Source: Pseudoscleropodium purum
Taxonomy: Eukaryota; Streptophyta; Bryopsida; Hypnales; Brachytheciaceae
Assembly: GCA_963969395.1 (NCBI GenBank)
Contig: OZ017795.1
Coordinates: 6,262,001 to 6,326,000 of the forward strand
DNA length: 64,000 nucleotides
Direction: 5' to 3'
The notes under the pieces were generated by a model, which was not told the DNA's origin, made no database searches, and worked only from the letters and a program-made list of their open reading frames with translations. A program made the position numbers and the translations under genes. Positions 22,880 through 31,893 of this stretch are shown piece by piece. How positions within the stretch are numbered: the first letter of the stretch is position 1; the number at the start of each line of letters is the position of its first letter.

Positions 22880-23430
22880 TTGGATACAAACCGCAACCGC
22901 TACAGCCATGGGTTGGGATTCAGATGGAGGGGAATCGATCTCTCCACAAGGTTCGCCACCAAACCAACCAAGCCCTCCTCTTCATTTACGTGCCATGATT
23001 GATCCAGAGGCACATTTAATTTTGGAGTGCACCATCAACTCAACAAAAGCTCACAGCCTCATTGATTCCGGAGCAACAGGCGTTTTTATAAATCCACAAT
23101 TTGCTCAAGAATGCCATGCACACATACAAAGCAAGAAAGTTCCGAGGGAGGTACGAGTCATTGATGGTCGGACCATAAATTTAGGATTGATTACGCAGGA
23201 AGCAATTTTGGACCTACAGATTGGAAATCACCGGGAGACGCTTATCGTGGATATCACCAACACAGGCAGATACCCTTGTATTTTGGGGATGCCGTGGCTT
23301 GGGCGGCATGATCCCACGATTTGATGGGGCCTAAAGAATGTTATATTCGATTCCCCATACTACAGCAAGACTTGCTTGCAGATTGAGGCGGGTTCGCCAC
23401 CGCTTAGGTGGAGGGGATGCGGCGCGGTGT
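22839..23430 (+). pseudogene. Aspartic protease domain of pol, with premature TGA
   Basis: The retroviral-type protease cuts Gag-Pol. The active-site triad is in LIDSGATGVFI (DSG at 23064-23072), followed by the flap-side region and CILGMPWLGRHDP, the conserved ILG helix of Ty3/gypsy proteases. The frame is -1 relative to gag. A TGA at 23322 interrupts it just after DPTI, and the reading WGLKNVIF continues in the same frame to about 23430, where retroelement similarity stops at the inserted segment. The likely original codon at 23322 is CGA, inferred from the way related elements continue. Confidence 0.85.
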
Positions 23431-23513
23431 CCTGTTGTAGATTTGTATATTAGGTAAAAACATATTATAATATGTTATATTGAGTAGCTTCAAGGTGACG
23501 CTGCTCTGACATC

Positions 23514-23521
23514 TATTTAAG
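23514..23521 (+). promoter_or_regulatory. TATA-like box upstream of the 152-codon ORF
   Basis: TATTTAAG lies 74 nt before the ATG at 23588, a plausible core-promoter spacing. One TATA-like match in AT-rich DNA is weak evidence. Confidence 0.25.
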
Positions 23522-23587
23522 AGGGTAGTTTGCCTTAGAACTTTGTTTCATTTGAGTAGTAGATTTGTTTTCTACTTTAGAGTTAGA

Positions 23588-24046
23588 ATGTCGAATTGGA
23601 GGGTTTTTTCTGAGTCTCAAGATGAAGAGCTTCAACCAGAGGCTAAATTCGAGCTTTCATTGTCACAGCTACCAGATCAACCCCTTTTGGAACGGGATCT
23701 TGCATTGCCACTTAGGCATCCTCGAGATGAAGCTGGGCCTTTTAGACCGCCGAAGCAACCTCGCGTGGAGCGGCGATGGCACGGTAATCTTAATACCAAT
23801 GCTCGTGTTTTGGTAATCTTGCTCCAAGTTGGGTGTGTTGAGCCAGACACTCGGAAAGTGACTTTTGAAGCGAGTTATGAGGGCAAAAACATCGATCATT
23901 ATTATTGTATGGTTCTGCCGGTAGAGGGTAGTTGTGGCCACCAACGTTGGTTGGAAGGTCCAGTCAACCCATTGATGAAGTCCGAGCGTACAAATTACGT
24001 TGCTGCCACCATCAAACGCATTCTCAACTTTCTGCAGATGAAGTGA
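23588..24046 (+). CDS. Unrecognised 152-aa ORF inside the retrotransposon
   Basis: I do not recognise this protein. The ATG at 23588 (MSNWRVFSES) is chosen because the upstream part of the open frame is AT-rich 5' leader-like sequence. Residues 1-75 are acidic to proline/arginine-rich (DEELQPEAKFELS, PFRPPKQPRVERRWHG) and look disordered. Residues about 80-152 look like a compact fold, with hydrophobic VLVILLQVGC, YYCMVLPVEG and a C-terminal ATIKRILNFLQMK helix, plus three cysteines. No signal peptide or membrane segment is seen. It has no Ty3/gypsy motif and lies where such elements normally have only a short linker. It is far less AT-rich than the DNA after it, supporting former coding function. 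It may be a captured host exon or an accessory ORF. Confidence 0.4.
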   Translation: MSNWRVFSESQDEELQPEAKFELSLSQLPDQPLLERDLALPLRHPRDEAGPFRPPKQPRVERRWHGNLNTNARVLVILLQVGCVEPDTRKVTFEASYEGKNIDHYYCMVLPVEGSCGHQRWLEGPVNPLMKSERTNYVAATIKRILNFLQMK

Positions 24047-24189
24047 AGCTGTGATTGGAACTCTAGTTTTTTATCTCTAGTGAGCATTTATTAAATGTTA
24101 GTTACTAATTTTATACTTTGAGTATTTTATTAAAATCACAGTGTGTGATTATAAACGTTTAATGAGAAGTTAGTGATTAAAAGTTAGCT

Positions 24190-25650
24190 AGGGTTTTAGA
24201 GTAAAGGGAGAGTGTGAATGGGGATTTAGTTTGGCATCTTAGGTGGGGTCTTGGTAGGGGCATGGGATGATGTGCCCCACCCCTCACTTGAGATAGGGAG
24301 GAAAAGAGGGAAAAGATGCTTAGTTAGTGTGTGAAAAAAGAGAGAAGTGTGGGTGTGTAGAGATGTGTTGAAACCGAATTTCGGAGGGAGATATCTTGGT
24401 ATGTATGAACTCTTTTGATACAAAAATTGGTGAGTTTGTTCCTTGTGAAATTAGCTTTCCAAAATGAGTTTGCAAGCTTGATTTGAAGGATTATTGAAAG
24501 AATTGTGATAGTTTGAAGGTAGGAAGTTTGCAGTTACCCAATTAAGAGGAGCCGAGACTTTCGAGGCCTTTGATGTCTGGACAGTAGCTTGGAATGAGCT
24601 CAAATTTGAAGTAATATTATTGTATTTTGTTAGCTTTCTATAGACATATTACACTTTACAATTGGAGTATTTTTGAGTGAGATATGAAGATTCAAAGGAA
24701 GAAAGGTTTGCTGCCTGTAGAGAAGGAAGGCCGAGGCTTGCTTTGTTCATAATGTCTGGACAGTAGTTTACAATGAGCTCAAATTTGGAGGAGTATTAGT
24801 GTATTTTGTTAGCTTTCTAGAGACTTATTATACTTCACAATTGGAGTATTTTTGAGCGAGATATGGAGATTCAAAGGTGAAGAGGTCTGCTGCCTTTAGA
24901 AAAGAAAGGCCAAGACTTGTTTGTCCATAATGTTTAGATAGTAGCTTAGAATGAGTTCAAATTTGGAGGAGTTTTAGTGTATTTTGTTAGCTTTCTAGAG
25001 AGCTAAAATACTTAATATTTGAAGTTGTGAAACCTATGTAGTGTTAGATTGAAGTTCAGAAGTAGTTTGGGGTTAGTTTTCAATTTTCTTGTTGTGTTTT
25101 TGAACACTTCAAGAATACAAGACATAGAGGAATGAAGAAATGAAGGAGTGAAGATCTTTGGAACCCTCTTGTGTGTTGTGGTTTGTGGCCCGATTTGTTT
25201 TATTTATTATTCTCAGCCGGTTTTGGAGGCTAGTTGTTTTTTCTTTCTGCATTGTAAACTTGTTGCGGGCTCTGTGGGTATCCAAGAGTAGCCCCATTTT
25301 GTGTTTGTGGTGACGAAGTGGGATTGATCACCCACATGGTCATATTTTGTTGTTCCCACCGGTGAAGCACGATTGCTGGTCACCGTAGGTTTGAAGTTTA
25401 GGAGCCCATCATCCGGACGGCATCTCGTGTTATGCTGTCCCGTTTTACCCGTCCGAGGCCTGTGGTTTCTTATCACCTACCTGATCAAACCCTTACCCGT
25501 TTAAAGCCAACACAGGATAGGTCAGAGGAAGATTGAAGATTGAAGACTGAAGATTGAAGACCTGAAGATTGTTTGAAGTCCCTGGTTAACTAATGCCAGT
25601 TGCAGCCAAATACCCTGTGTATTCCCAAAGCGCATTCATCTCAACTCGAC
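24190..25650 (+). repeat. Dispersed repeat R1, younger copy inside the retrotransposon
   Basis: Collinear with 3240-4690. It contains three tandem units of about 178 bp, with the motif T(C/T)TGGACAGTAG starting at 24576 and 24755 and a diverged form at 24933. These are followed by GGGATTGATCACCCACATGG, the GTAGGTTTGAAGTTTAGGAG block and a run of GAAGATTGAAGA-like repeats at 25530-25570. The other copy has the same three-unit structure with about 180-bp spacing, so the triplet is part of the family. Confidence 0.7.
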
Positions 25651-25819
25651 AGCGGAGGGCGAAACGGCACCGACCCCGCAGGCCAGTCCGCCAGACTCAG
25701 TGCTGCCAGGCCGCCTGGTCGGCATGACAGGGAGTGGGCCGGCCCCAGCGCCTGCTGACCCCGGCAGACTGGGCTGGCAGGCTGGGCCGGCGAGGACGGA
25801 TAGGGGGTAGGGCCCTGTG

Positions 25820-26917
25820 AAGGCCGCAGGGGTGGGCGGCCCGGTACAGACAAGGGGAATACCGGCTCCACCCAGGCCGGCACCGGTAAACCTGATACAG
25901 GCCCCAAAATACTCCATGGTCACCTCTGCAGCTTTCCGTCTGTCTGCTAGGGACGCTGAATTATATGCGTTGGAAATTGCAGAGGTGGTGGGAAACTCTG
26001 AAGAAAAAAAGCCATCAGGACCACAAATCCCTATTGTATATCAAGATCTCAAAGGGGCTTTTAGCGAAGAAGCGTCCAATGAACTACCAAACCATGGCCC
26101 ATCGAACATGAAAATTGACTTCAAGGAAGGACAAGAGCCTCGAAACACCGGATTAAGACCCATGTCACCTGCAGAATTGGAGGAACTACGACGTTACCTC
26201 GACGAAAATTTGGGCAAAGGTTGGATCCGCCGATCAAAATCTTCGGTATCGGCACCGATCGTCTTTGCTCGGAAAAAGGACGGGTCCATTCGAGTATGTG
26301 TGGACTATAGGAACCTCAACAAGGTCACGGTACGAAACCGCTACCCTTTACCATTAATTCCAGAACTCACCGACCGGTTAGTAGGGGCAACTATTTTTTC
26401 CAAATTAGACGTGAGACAAGCATATCATAGAATTCGCATGGCCCCCGGTCATGAGTTCAAAATAGCTTTTAAAACCCGTTATGGCTTGTTCGAATATTTG
26501 GTGATGCTTTTTGGATTGACTAATGCTCCAGCACAATTTCAGGCTCATATGCAGACTATTTTTGCGGATCTTTTAGATATTTCAGTTGTCATATACCTAG
26601 ACGACATATTAATATTTTCAAAAGATTTAGAGGAACATCAAGCGGTGGTGAGAGAAGTTCTTCAAAGATTACAAAACCATGGACTTTATGCAAAAAGCTC
26701 TAAATGTGAATTCCACCGTCAATCAGTGGAGTTCTTAGGCATGATCGTATCCGCCAAGGGATTGCAAATGTGTGAAGACAAAATCCAAGCTCTCCAAGAT
26801 TGGCCTACACCAACAACACTCAAGGAGGTCCAGGCTTTTTTAGGATTCTCAAACTTCTACCGCCGGTTTATTTTGGATTACTCAAAAATTGCGGTTTCCC
26901 TCACGAAGCTTATATGA
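25820..26917 (+). pseudogene. pol: Reverse transcriptase domain of pol, ends at premature TGA
   Basis: The RT copies element RNA into DNA. Conserved blocks in order are RPMSPAELEEL, APIVFARKKDGSIRVCVDYR, NRYPLPLI, FSKLDVRQAYHRIRM (first catalytic Asp), FGLTNAPAQFQ, YLDDILIF (YxDD pair, 26594-26605), CEFH...VEFLG and EVQAFLGFSNFYRRFI. The frame is open from about 25817, but the first part is a GC-rich proline/glycine linker, so the RT proper starts near 26000. TGA at 26915 interrupts it after LTKLI, with KDVKFEW continuing in frame. YLDENLGKGWIR, PLPLI and CEFH are closer to fungal and sushi-type chromoviruses than to common plant Tekay or Reina types, judged from remembered family features. 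Confidence 0.93.
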
Positions 26918-27676
26918 AAAGATGTAAAATTTGAATGGACCTCGGCGGAGGATATGGCATTTAAAGAACTCCGGTCCTGTTTTCTTCAAGCACCGGTTTT
27001 ATTGCATCCAAATTTCGATCAACCTTTCATAGTGGAGACGGACGCATCCGACACTGCCACGGGAGGCATTTTGTCACAACGAGGGGAAGACGGCCACCTA
27101 CATCCCTGCACTTACCGTAGTTCAAAAATGTCGCCAGCTGAACAAAATTACGATATATATGATAAGGAGTTATTAAGTGTGGTTCTAGCTTTCCAGGACT
27201 GGCGGGTATATCTCGAAGGTTCACCACATCAAATCCAGGTTATTTCCGATCACAAAAATTTGGAACATTTCCTTACTACAAAACAATTGAATCGAAGGCA
27301 AGCACGGTGGTCAGAGCTACTTTCCGGGTTTGATTTCCAAATCCAACATAGACCGGGATCATTGAATGGAAGGGTGGACATGCTATCTAGACGAACAGAT
27401 TGCATGACGGAGGACACTAATAAGTTAAAACCATTATTAAGACTAGCTATGCTTGAATCTTATGAACCGGTTTGGAGTGACGACATCATTATGGAAAATA
27501 TTAAAAAAGCAATGACAGAAGATGAAGCTCTTCAACCTATATTAGCCTTCTTTATGAATGGGCCTCATAAGGCCGCAACGGATGTACGCCGCCGATTTGA
27601 GGCATACAAATTTATACAAGGCATTCTTTATTTCCGAGATAAAATATTCATCCCACATGATGATGAAATACAATGA
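26918..27676 (+). pseudogene. pol: RNase H domain of pol, ends at premature TGA
   Basis: In the same frame as RT after the TGA at 26915. RNase H removes RNA from the RNA-DNA hybrid. Catalytic residues are visible in VETDASD, YDKELLSVV, SDHKNLEHF and VDMLSRR, the D-E-D-D set of Ty3/gypsy RNase H. RRQARWSELLSGFDF precedes the last Asp. A linker to integrase follows, ending at TGA 27674-27676 after DDEIQ. The reading QILRSRHD continues in frame, so this too is a point stop inside one ancestral polyprotein. Confidence 0.92.
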
Positions 27677-28767
27677 CAAATTCTACGCTCAAGGCACGAT
27701 GCACCGGCAGCGGGACACCAAGACCGAGCTAAAACCATGGATTTAGTGGCTAGAACATTCTATTGGCCAAGCATGCGGCGCTATGTTCATCACTATGTGG
27801 ACGGCTGTGACTTATGTCAACGCTCAAAATCAAGGCACCACGGTCGCTATGGTCTACTACAACCAATTCCAACAGTGAATTCACCATGGAAACGGGTAAC
27901 AACTGATTTCATTGTAAAATTACCATCTACTAATGGCTATGATTCAATCTTAGTTGTAGTTGACAAAAATACAAAATTGGCTCATTTTGTTGCAACTAAC
28001 GAAACAATCAACTCAAGTGGAACGGCCACATTATACCTTCACCACATTTGGAAACACCATGGAACGCCGGAAGAGATAATATCGGACCGCGGACCAGTGT
28101 TTGTATCTAAATTTATGAGGCGCTTATATGAACTCTTGCGTATTCGTCCTTCTCCAACAGCGGCTTTTCACCTACAATCGGACGGCCAAACTGAACGGGT
28201 CAACCAAGTACTTGAGCAATACTTGCGGTTGTTTATAGGCACAAGACAAAATGATTGGTCAGCCCTTCTACCTATTGCAGAGTTTGCTTATAATAATTCC
28301 ATCCATTCGGCCACGGGATTCTCCCCATTCTATGCTACTTATGGTTATAATCCAGCACTATCCTTCACAATTCCTACAACATCGACGGTCCCAGCTGCGG
28401 AAGAAAGGATCCAACAACTTCATGAAATACACGAAGAAGTCAAAGTATTGATTCAAATAGCGAATGATCAAGCTAAAAGACATTATGATCAAGGTGTGAA
28501 AAAACAACCAGTTTTCCAAATAGGCGAAAAAGTTTTATTGCGCCATGACAACATCACCACGACGTCACCATCGAAAAAATTATCGGCAAGATTTCTAGGC
28601 CCTTTCTATGTGATTTCAAAAATTTCAGATTTGGTATATAAATTGAGACTACCTAGAGCACTTCATATTCATAACGTCTTCCATGTATCGCAATTGGAGA
28701 CCTATCGGCCAGACACAATTATAGGGCGTAAGCCTAAACCACCTCCACCAATTATGACACCGGAGGG
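27677..28767 (+). pseudogene. pol: Integrase domain of pol with GPY/F module
   Basis: Inserts the cDNA into the genome. The N-terminal zinc module is SRHDAPAAGH with CDLC about 40 residues on (HHCC). The catalytic core, numbered from the Met at 27737, has D57 (TTDFIVKLP), D117 (SDRGPVF) and E153 (GQTERVNQ), giving D-D-35-E. The GPY/F module LSARFLGPFYVI and the HNVFHVSQLETY motif follow. The frame runs open through the core. It is lost at a G-run (28765-28768) where one base appears missing, so the chromodomain is in the next frame. Confidence 0.92.
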
Positions 28768-28974
28768 GACATTGAGTGGGAGGTTCATAAAATTTTAGAC
28801 TCAAAAAAAACCGGTCGTGGGAAAAAATTACACTATCTAGTACAATGGGCAGGTTATGGCACCGAGGAAAATTCATGGGAACCCCTAGATAATTTGAAGA
28901 ACGTCCCAGAGGCGGTTAAAGAATTCCATAATCTTCACCCTCATGCTCCCGGTCCAAATGACACTAGAAACTAG
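28768..28974 (+). pseudogene. Chromodomain at integrase C-terminus
   Basis: Reads IEWEVHKILDSKK, then LHYLVQWAGYG, then NSWEPLDNL, and ends with a PEAVKEFH helix before TAG 28972-28974. The three aromatic cage positions expected in a chromodomain are filled in the usual places, so this is a canonical (group I-like) chromodomain. In chromoviruses it directs integration to marked chromatin. It is out of frame with integrase by one base, too short for a simple ORF scan, and otherwise intact. Confidence 0.9.
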
Positions 28975-28979
28975 GACTT

Positions 28980-28989
28980 AAAGGGGGGG
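28980..28989 (+). promoter_or_regulatory. Polypurine tract
   Basis: AAAGGGGGGG, three bases before the 3' LTR, is the expected plus-strand DNA primer. Confidence 0.9.
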
Positions 28990-28992
28990 TAA

Positions 28993-29299
28993 TGTTACAA
29001 CTACGTCGTACATCTGGACTTGGATACATACTAATGCTAGGGCAGTTATGACGGTTTACAGGTCATGCTTTGACATTGCTATATAGTCCCAGTGAGGGGG
29101 GATTGTCCCTCACGTCACTTATTATTGAATACAATGAAACTGCATCGTTCAGCGTTGTCCGCTATCCTGTGATCCTCATCTCATGTTAGGATTGTGTGAA
29201 GTGCTCGTCATAATATTGTGAGATCATCCATGAGTGAAGAATCAGGATCATGAAGCGAAGCATCGGCAGTAATCTAGGTTCCGATCCCTCACCGTAACA
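28993..29299 (+). repeat. 3' LTR
   Basis: 307 bp, same termini as the 5' LTR with 6 substitutions and no indels. It is followed directly by GTTAA (29300-29304), the copy of the target duplication. Confidence 0.97.
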
Positions 29300-29411
29300 G
29301 TTAATATTTTCACTTAAAGATATAGATACTTTATTTATCTACATTCTATCACATGAAAAATTGATGAAAGTAATATATTTAATGCGTAGTAAAGCAAGCG
29401 CCAATCACTAA
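29300..29411 (+). mobile_element. Candidate Helitron 3' terminus beyond the retrotransposon
   Basis: If the LTR element is removed, the DNA at 29300 continues the Helitron 3' flank. GCGTAGTAAAGCAAGCGCC (29393-29402 region) followed by AATCACTAAT resembles the GC-rich subterminal hairpin and CTRR end (CTAA 29408-29411, then T) of plant Helitrons. The stem is short and imperfect, and the 5' TC end was not located. Confidence 0.35.
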
Positions 29412-30174
29412 TATTTTAATAAGAATCTGTCCATAATTCAAGAAGGATCTATTTGGTTCAAGATGACCCTAAAGTACCAAGTGATGGTGGTGAGGTACCC
29501 AAACCAAATGGTGTGGTTATGGATTCAATACCTGGCGACAACAAATTCTTTACCTTGTGTAAAATCATCATCTTGTCTTGACGGAAAAATCCATATAGTA
29601 TATTTATGTGAGTGTTTTTGACTCACCTCTGAAGTGAAAACATGCATACAGGTTCTAGCGGCAATACTAGTGATTTCTTATGGGATTTTTTTAAACATAA
29701 TGTTCTTCGGCCTTTCTAGGAATGAACACTTTGTATTTATGTGTTTTTTAACCTAATTTCAATATTAAAACTACATAATTGATTCAAGGATTCAATTCTA
29801 AACTAAGGGTTCTACAACTACTTGCAAGTTGGAATTTTGAAAGGAAAAGAAAAGAATGGAATGGAAGTATGAGATTGAAATGAAAGAAGTGACTATAAAT
29901 TGATGGATACTGGCTTAAATAGCCTCTAATAAGTTCAAAACTTGTTAGATGCCAAATTTTTCCAATAATTCTACAATCAAAGCTTTACCTTCTGGGGGCA
30001 ACCCTAGATTTGAAACTTTAAAAGGATGATTTTGATGATCAATTGGCCTTGAAATGCACTTTTTAGAGTTTTGGCTTTACCGTTTGTGAAAGGTTACACC
30101 GATTTTTAAAAGATTCTAACTCAAAACTCCACCTTATGGGAGCAACCTCTGGTTTTAATAATCTATTTTAAATC
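29412..30174. other. AT-rich spacer, no gene seen
   Basis: No motif-bearing frame or clear repeat boundary. Confidence 0.5.
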
Positions 30175-30400
30175 CTAAAGAAGGTACACATGATAACATT
30201 TGAACCGAATTTTAATATTCAAAATTAAGCCAATCTTGGTGTTCAAACTTTAATGTCTAAAAGAAGTATGCATGGCAACATTTAAACCAAACTTTAGAAT
30301 TAAACTTTAAACCAAATTAGTATTAAGTTTTAGTTTCAAAGGAGGTACGCATGACAATGCTTAAACCGAACTTTGGAAACTAAATCAAACCAACTCCATT
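30175..30400 (+). repeat. Three tandem ~80-bp units
   Basis: Units start near 30181, 30264 and 30343. Each has A(A/G)G(T)A(C/T)(A/G)CATG followed by (C/A)AACATTTAAACC(A/G)AA(C/T)TTT. Diverged and non-coding. Confidence 0.6.
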
Positions 30401-31672
30401 ATGCAATGTGAGTTGGTCAAGAGTTTTAATTTAAAACCATTTGGCAAAGCCTAACTTCGTTACTTTAAGAGTTTTAAACCAAAGTACTTGTTTCAGTGCT
30501 ACAATAAATGAGTTTGGAAATCCAACTTCCAACACTCTAAAAGAAAACAACAATCAAACAAACTTAAGAATCTCACGAGCTTATTAGCAAAGATTATGTA
30601 GTCCTAAGGGAACCCAAAGTCCTTAAAACTTCTTTACTAAAGCAAAACAAGAATTTAAGCAAAGATTTAGTCACTCCAATAGTGGTGGTGTACTAAGAAT
30701 GGAACTATGTCCAACAACATGTCAGTATACCAAAGCAAATTTGTCTAATAGAATGTCAGTACAAGAAAATGTACCAAAGTTTTGACACGAAGAGAATAAA
30801 TCTAGAACATGTTGTGAAAAATAAGGAGGGGAGGCCCTTATGTACTTGCATGAAAAGGCCCACCTCCTTGTTTACCACGAGATATTTAGTGTTTCTACCA
30901 AAAATAATTCTGAAATTACCCTAATTTATCCCTAGATATTTATACATTAAATCTTTGTATAATCAATAGAAAGGTCCTCAAGCAAGTTCCTCAAAAGCCC
31001 TAACTAGCCTTAGGAGTAATACCCAAATCACACTTGTTGACTTTTGAAAGATTTTTGGGAATCAAATCCTAATTAACTTGAGATACTTTGTTTTCAACCT
31101 AAAGTCAACCCCTACATAACCTTTGTAAATCCAAATAGACTCTCTTAAGGCAAGATTTGGAAATCTAACCAAATCAACTCTTAAATTTTTCCTAAGATAT
31201 TTAAGAATTTAATTTTAATTTACCACAAATTACCCCTAAAAAGTCAAACTATGAACAAACCCTCTCTACTATTTAAGAAACAACTCAAAATACAAAACCA
31301 ATTGCGCCATTGTGTTTAGAAGATCCAAATTAGTCGACAAAATCCCCTTTTTTCTAAGTTGCTCTTCAATGTAAAAACCACCTACAATAAATTCCAAATA
31401 AAAGTGAAAATTCTAACTTTTGAAATTTGTGGTTTTAAAAAAAATTGAGTATCCAGGGTTGTTTAGAAGGTTCAAGAGAGTAAAAATAGACCCCTTGCTT
31501 GCAATAATCGGACACCACTAGCTCTTGGTTTGTCGGTAAATCCACCACCATGTTGTAATTTCTTAGAAAATCCAATGTCGTTGTTGATTCTAGTACTTAT
31601 GCTTATTAGAAAGTCTTCAAACTTAACAAGGTGATTTATTAGCACATAAAACTCTATTCAAATTTTTAGTCA
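30401..31672. other. AT-rich spacer, no gene seen
   Basis: No coding motif. The DNA looks like decayed retroelement sequence without identifiable ends. Confidence 0.5.
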
Positions 31673-31893
31673 GATTTTACAGCACTCCAGACAATTTCTA
31701 TGAATTTACCATTAGTTTAAACACAATTGACTTTCTATAGAGTCATCATGGAAGCTTATAAAATCCCAAAACTTTTTGGTTAGTGGGATTTTACAGCACT
31801 CCAGATAATTTCTATGAATTTACCATTAGTTTAAACACAATTGACTTTCTATAGAGTCATCATGGAAGCTTATAAAATCCCAAAACTTTTTGG
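31673..31893. repeat. Recent tandem duplication, 107-bp units
   Basis: 31673-31779 and 31787-31893 are direct repeats differing at one base (ACTCCAGACAA versus ACTCCAGATAA), separated by 7 bp (period 114). A diverged inverted relative starts near 34886 (GTTGCCCAAAAAGTTTTGG). Confidence 0.9.

Larger units (their letters stand above)
23431..25650 (+). mobile_element. Foreign ~2.2-kb segment inserted between protease and RT
   Basis: Ty3/gypsy coding sequence stops near 23430 and resumes near 25650-25880. The intervening DNA is AT-rich in its second half and has no gag-pol similarity. It contains a TATA-like box, an unrecognised 152-codon ORF (23588-24046) and a copy of dispersed repeat R1 (24190-25650). 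The boundaries are approximate, and no terminal repeat or target duplication was found, so it could be an element, a captured gene piece plus repeat, or two successive insertions. Confidence 0.6.
21245..29299 (+). mobile_element. Ty3/gypsy chromovirus LTR retrotransposon, near full length
   Basis: Two LTRs of 307 bp (21245-21551 and 28993-29299) begin TGTTAC and end GTAACA. The element is flanked by the 5-bp duplication GTTAA (21240-21244 and 29300-29304). Internal order is gag, protease, RT, RNase H, integrase and chromodomain, the order of Ty3/gypsy chromoviruses. The LTRs differ at 6 sites, so insertion is fairly recent. It is disabled by a gag frameshift near 22165, TGA codons at 23322, 26915 and 27674, a one-base loss at 28765-28768, and an insertion of about 2.2 kb between protease and RT. 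It is much richer in GC than the host DNA. It sits in the 3' flank of the Helitron pseudogene. Confidence 0.97.

Noticed and set aside
25636..25923. Minus-strand Gly/Pro-rich frames opposite the RT linker
   Set aside because: Shadow frames of the GC-rich linker before the RT on the plus strand.
23322..27676. Recoding of TGA as an amino acid in pol
   Set aside because: Three TGA codons could suggest readthrough, but the element also has frameshifts and an insertion, and CpG decay explains the stops more simply.
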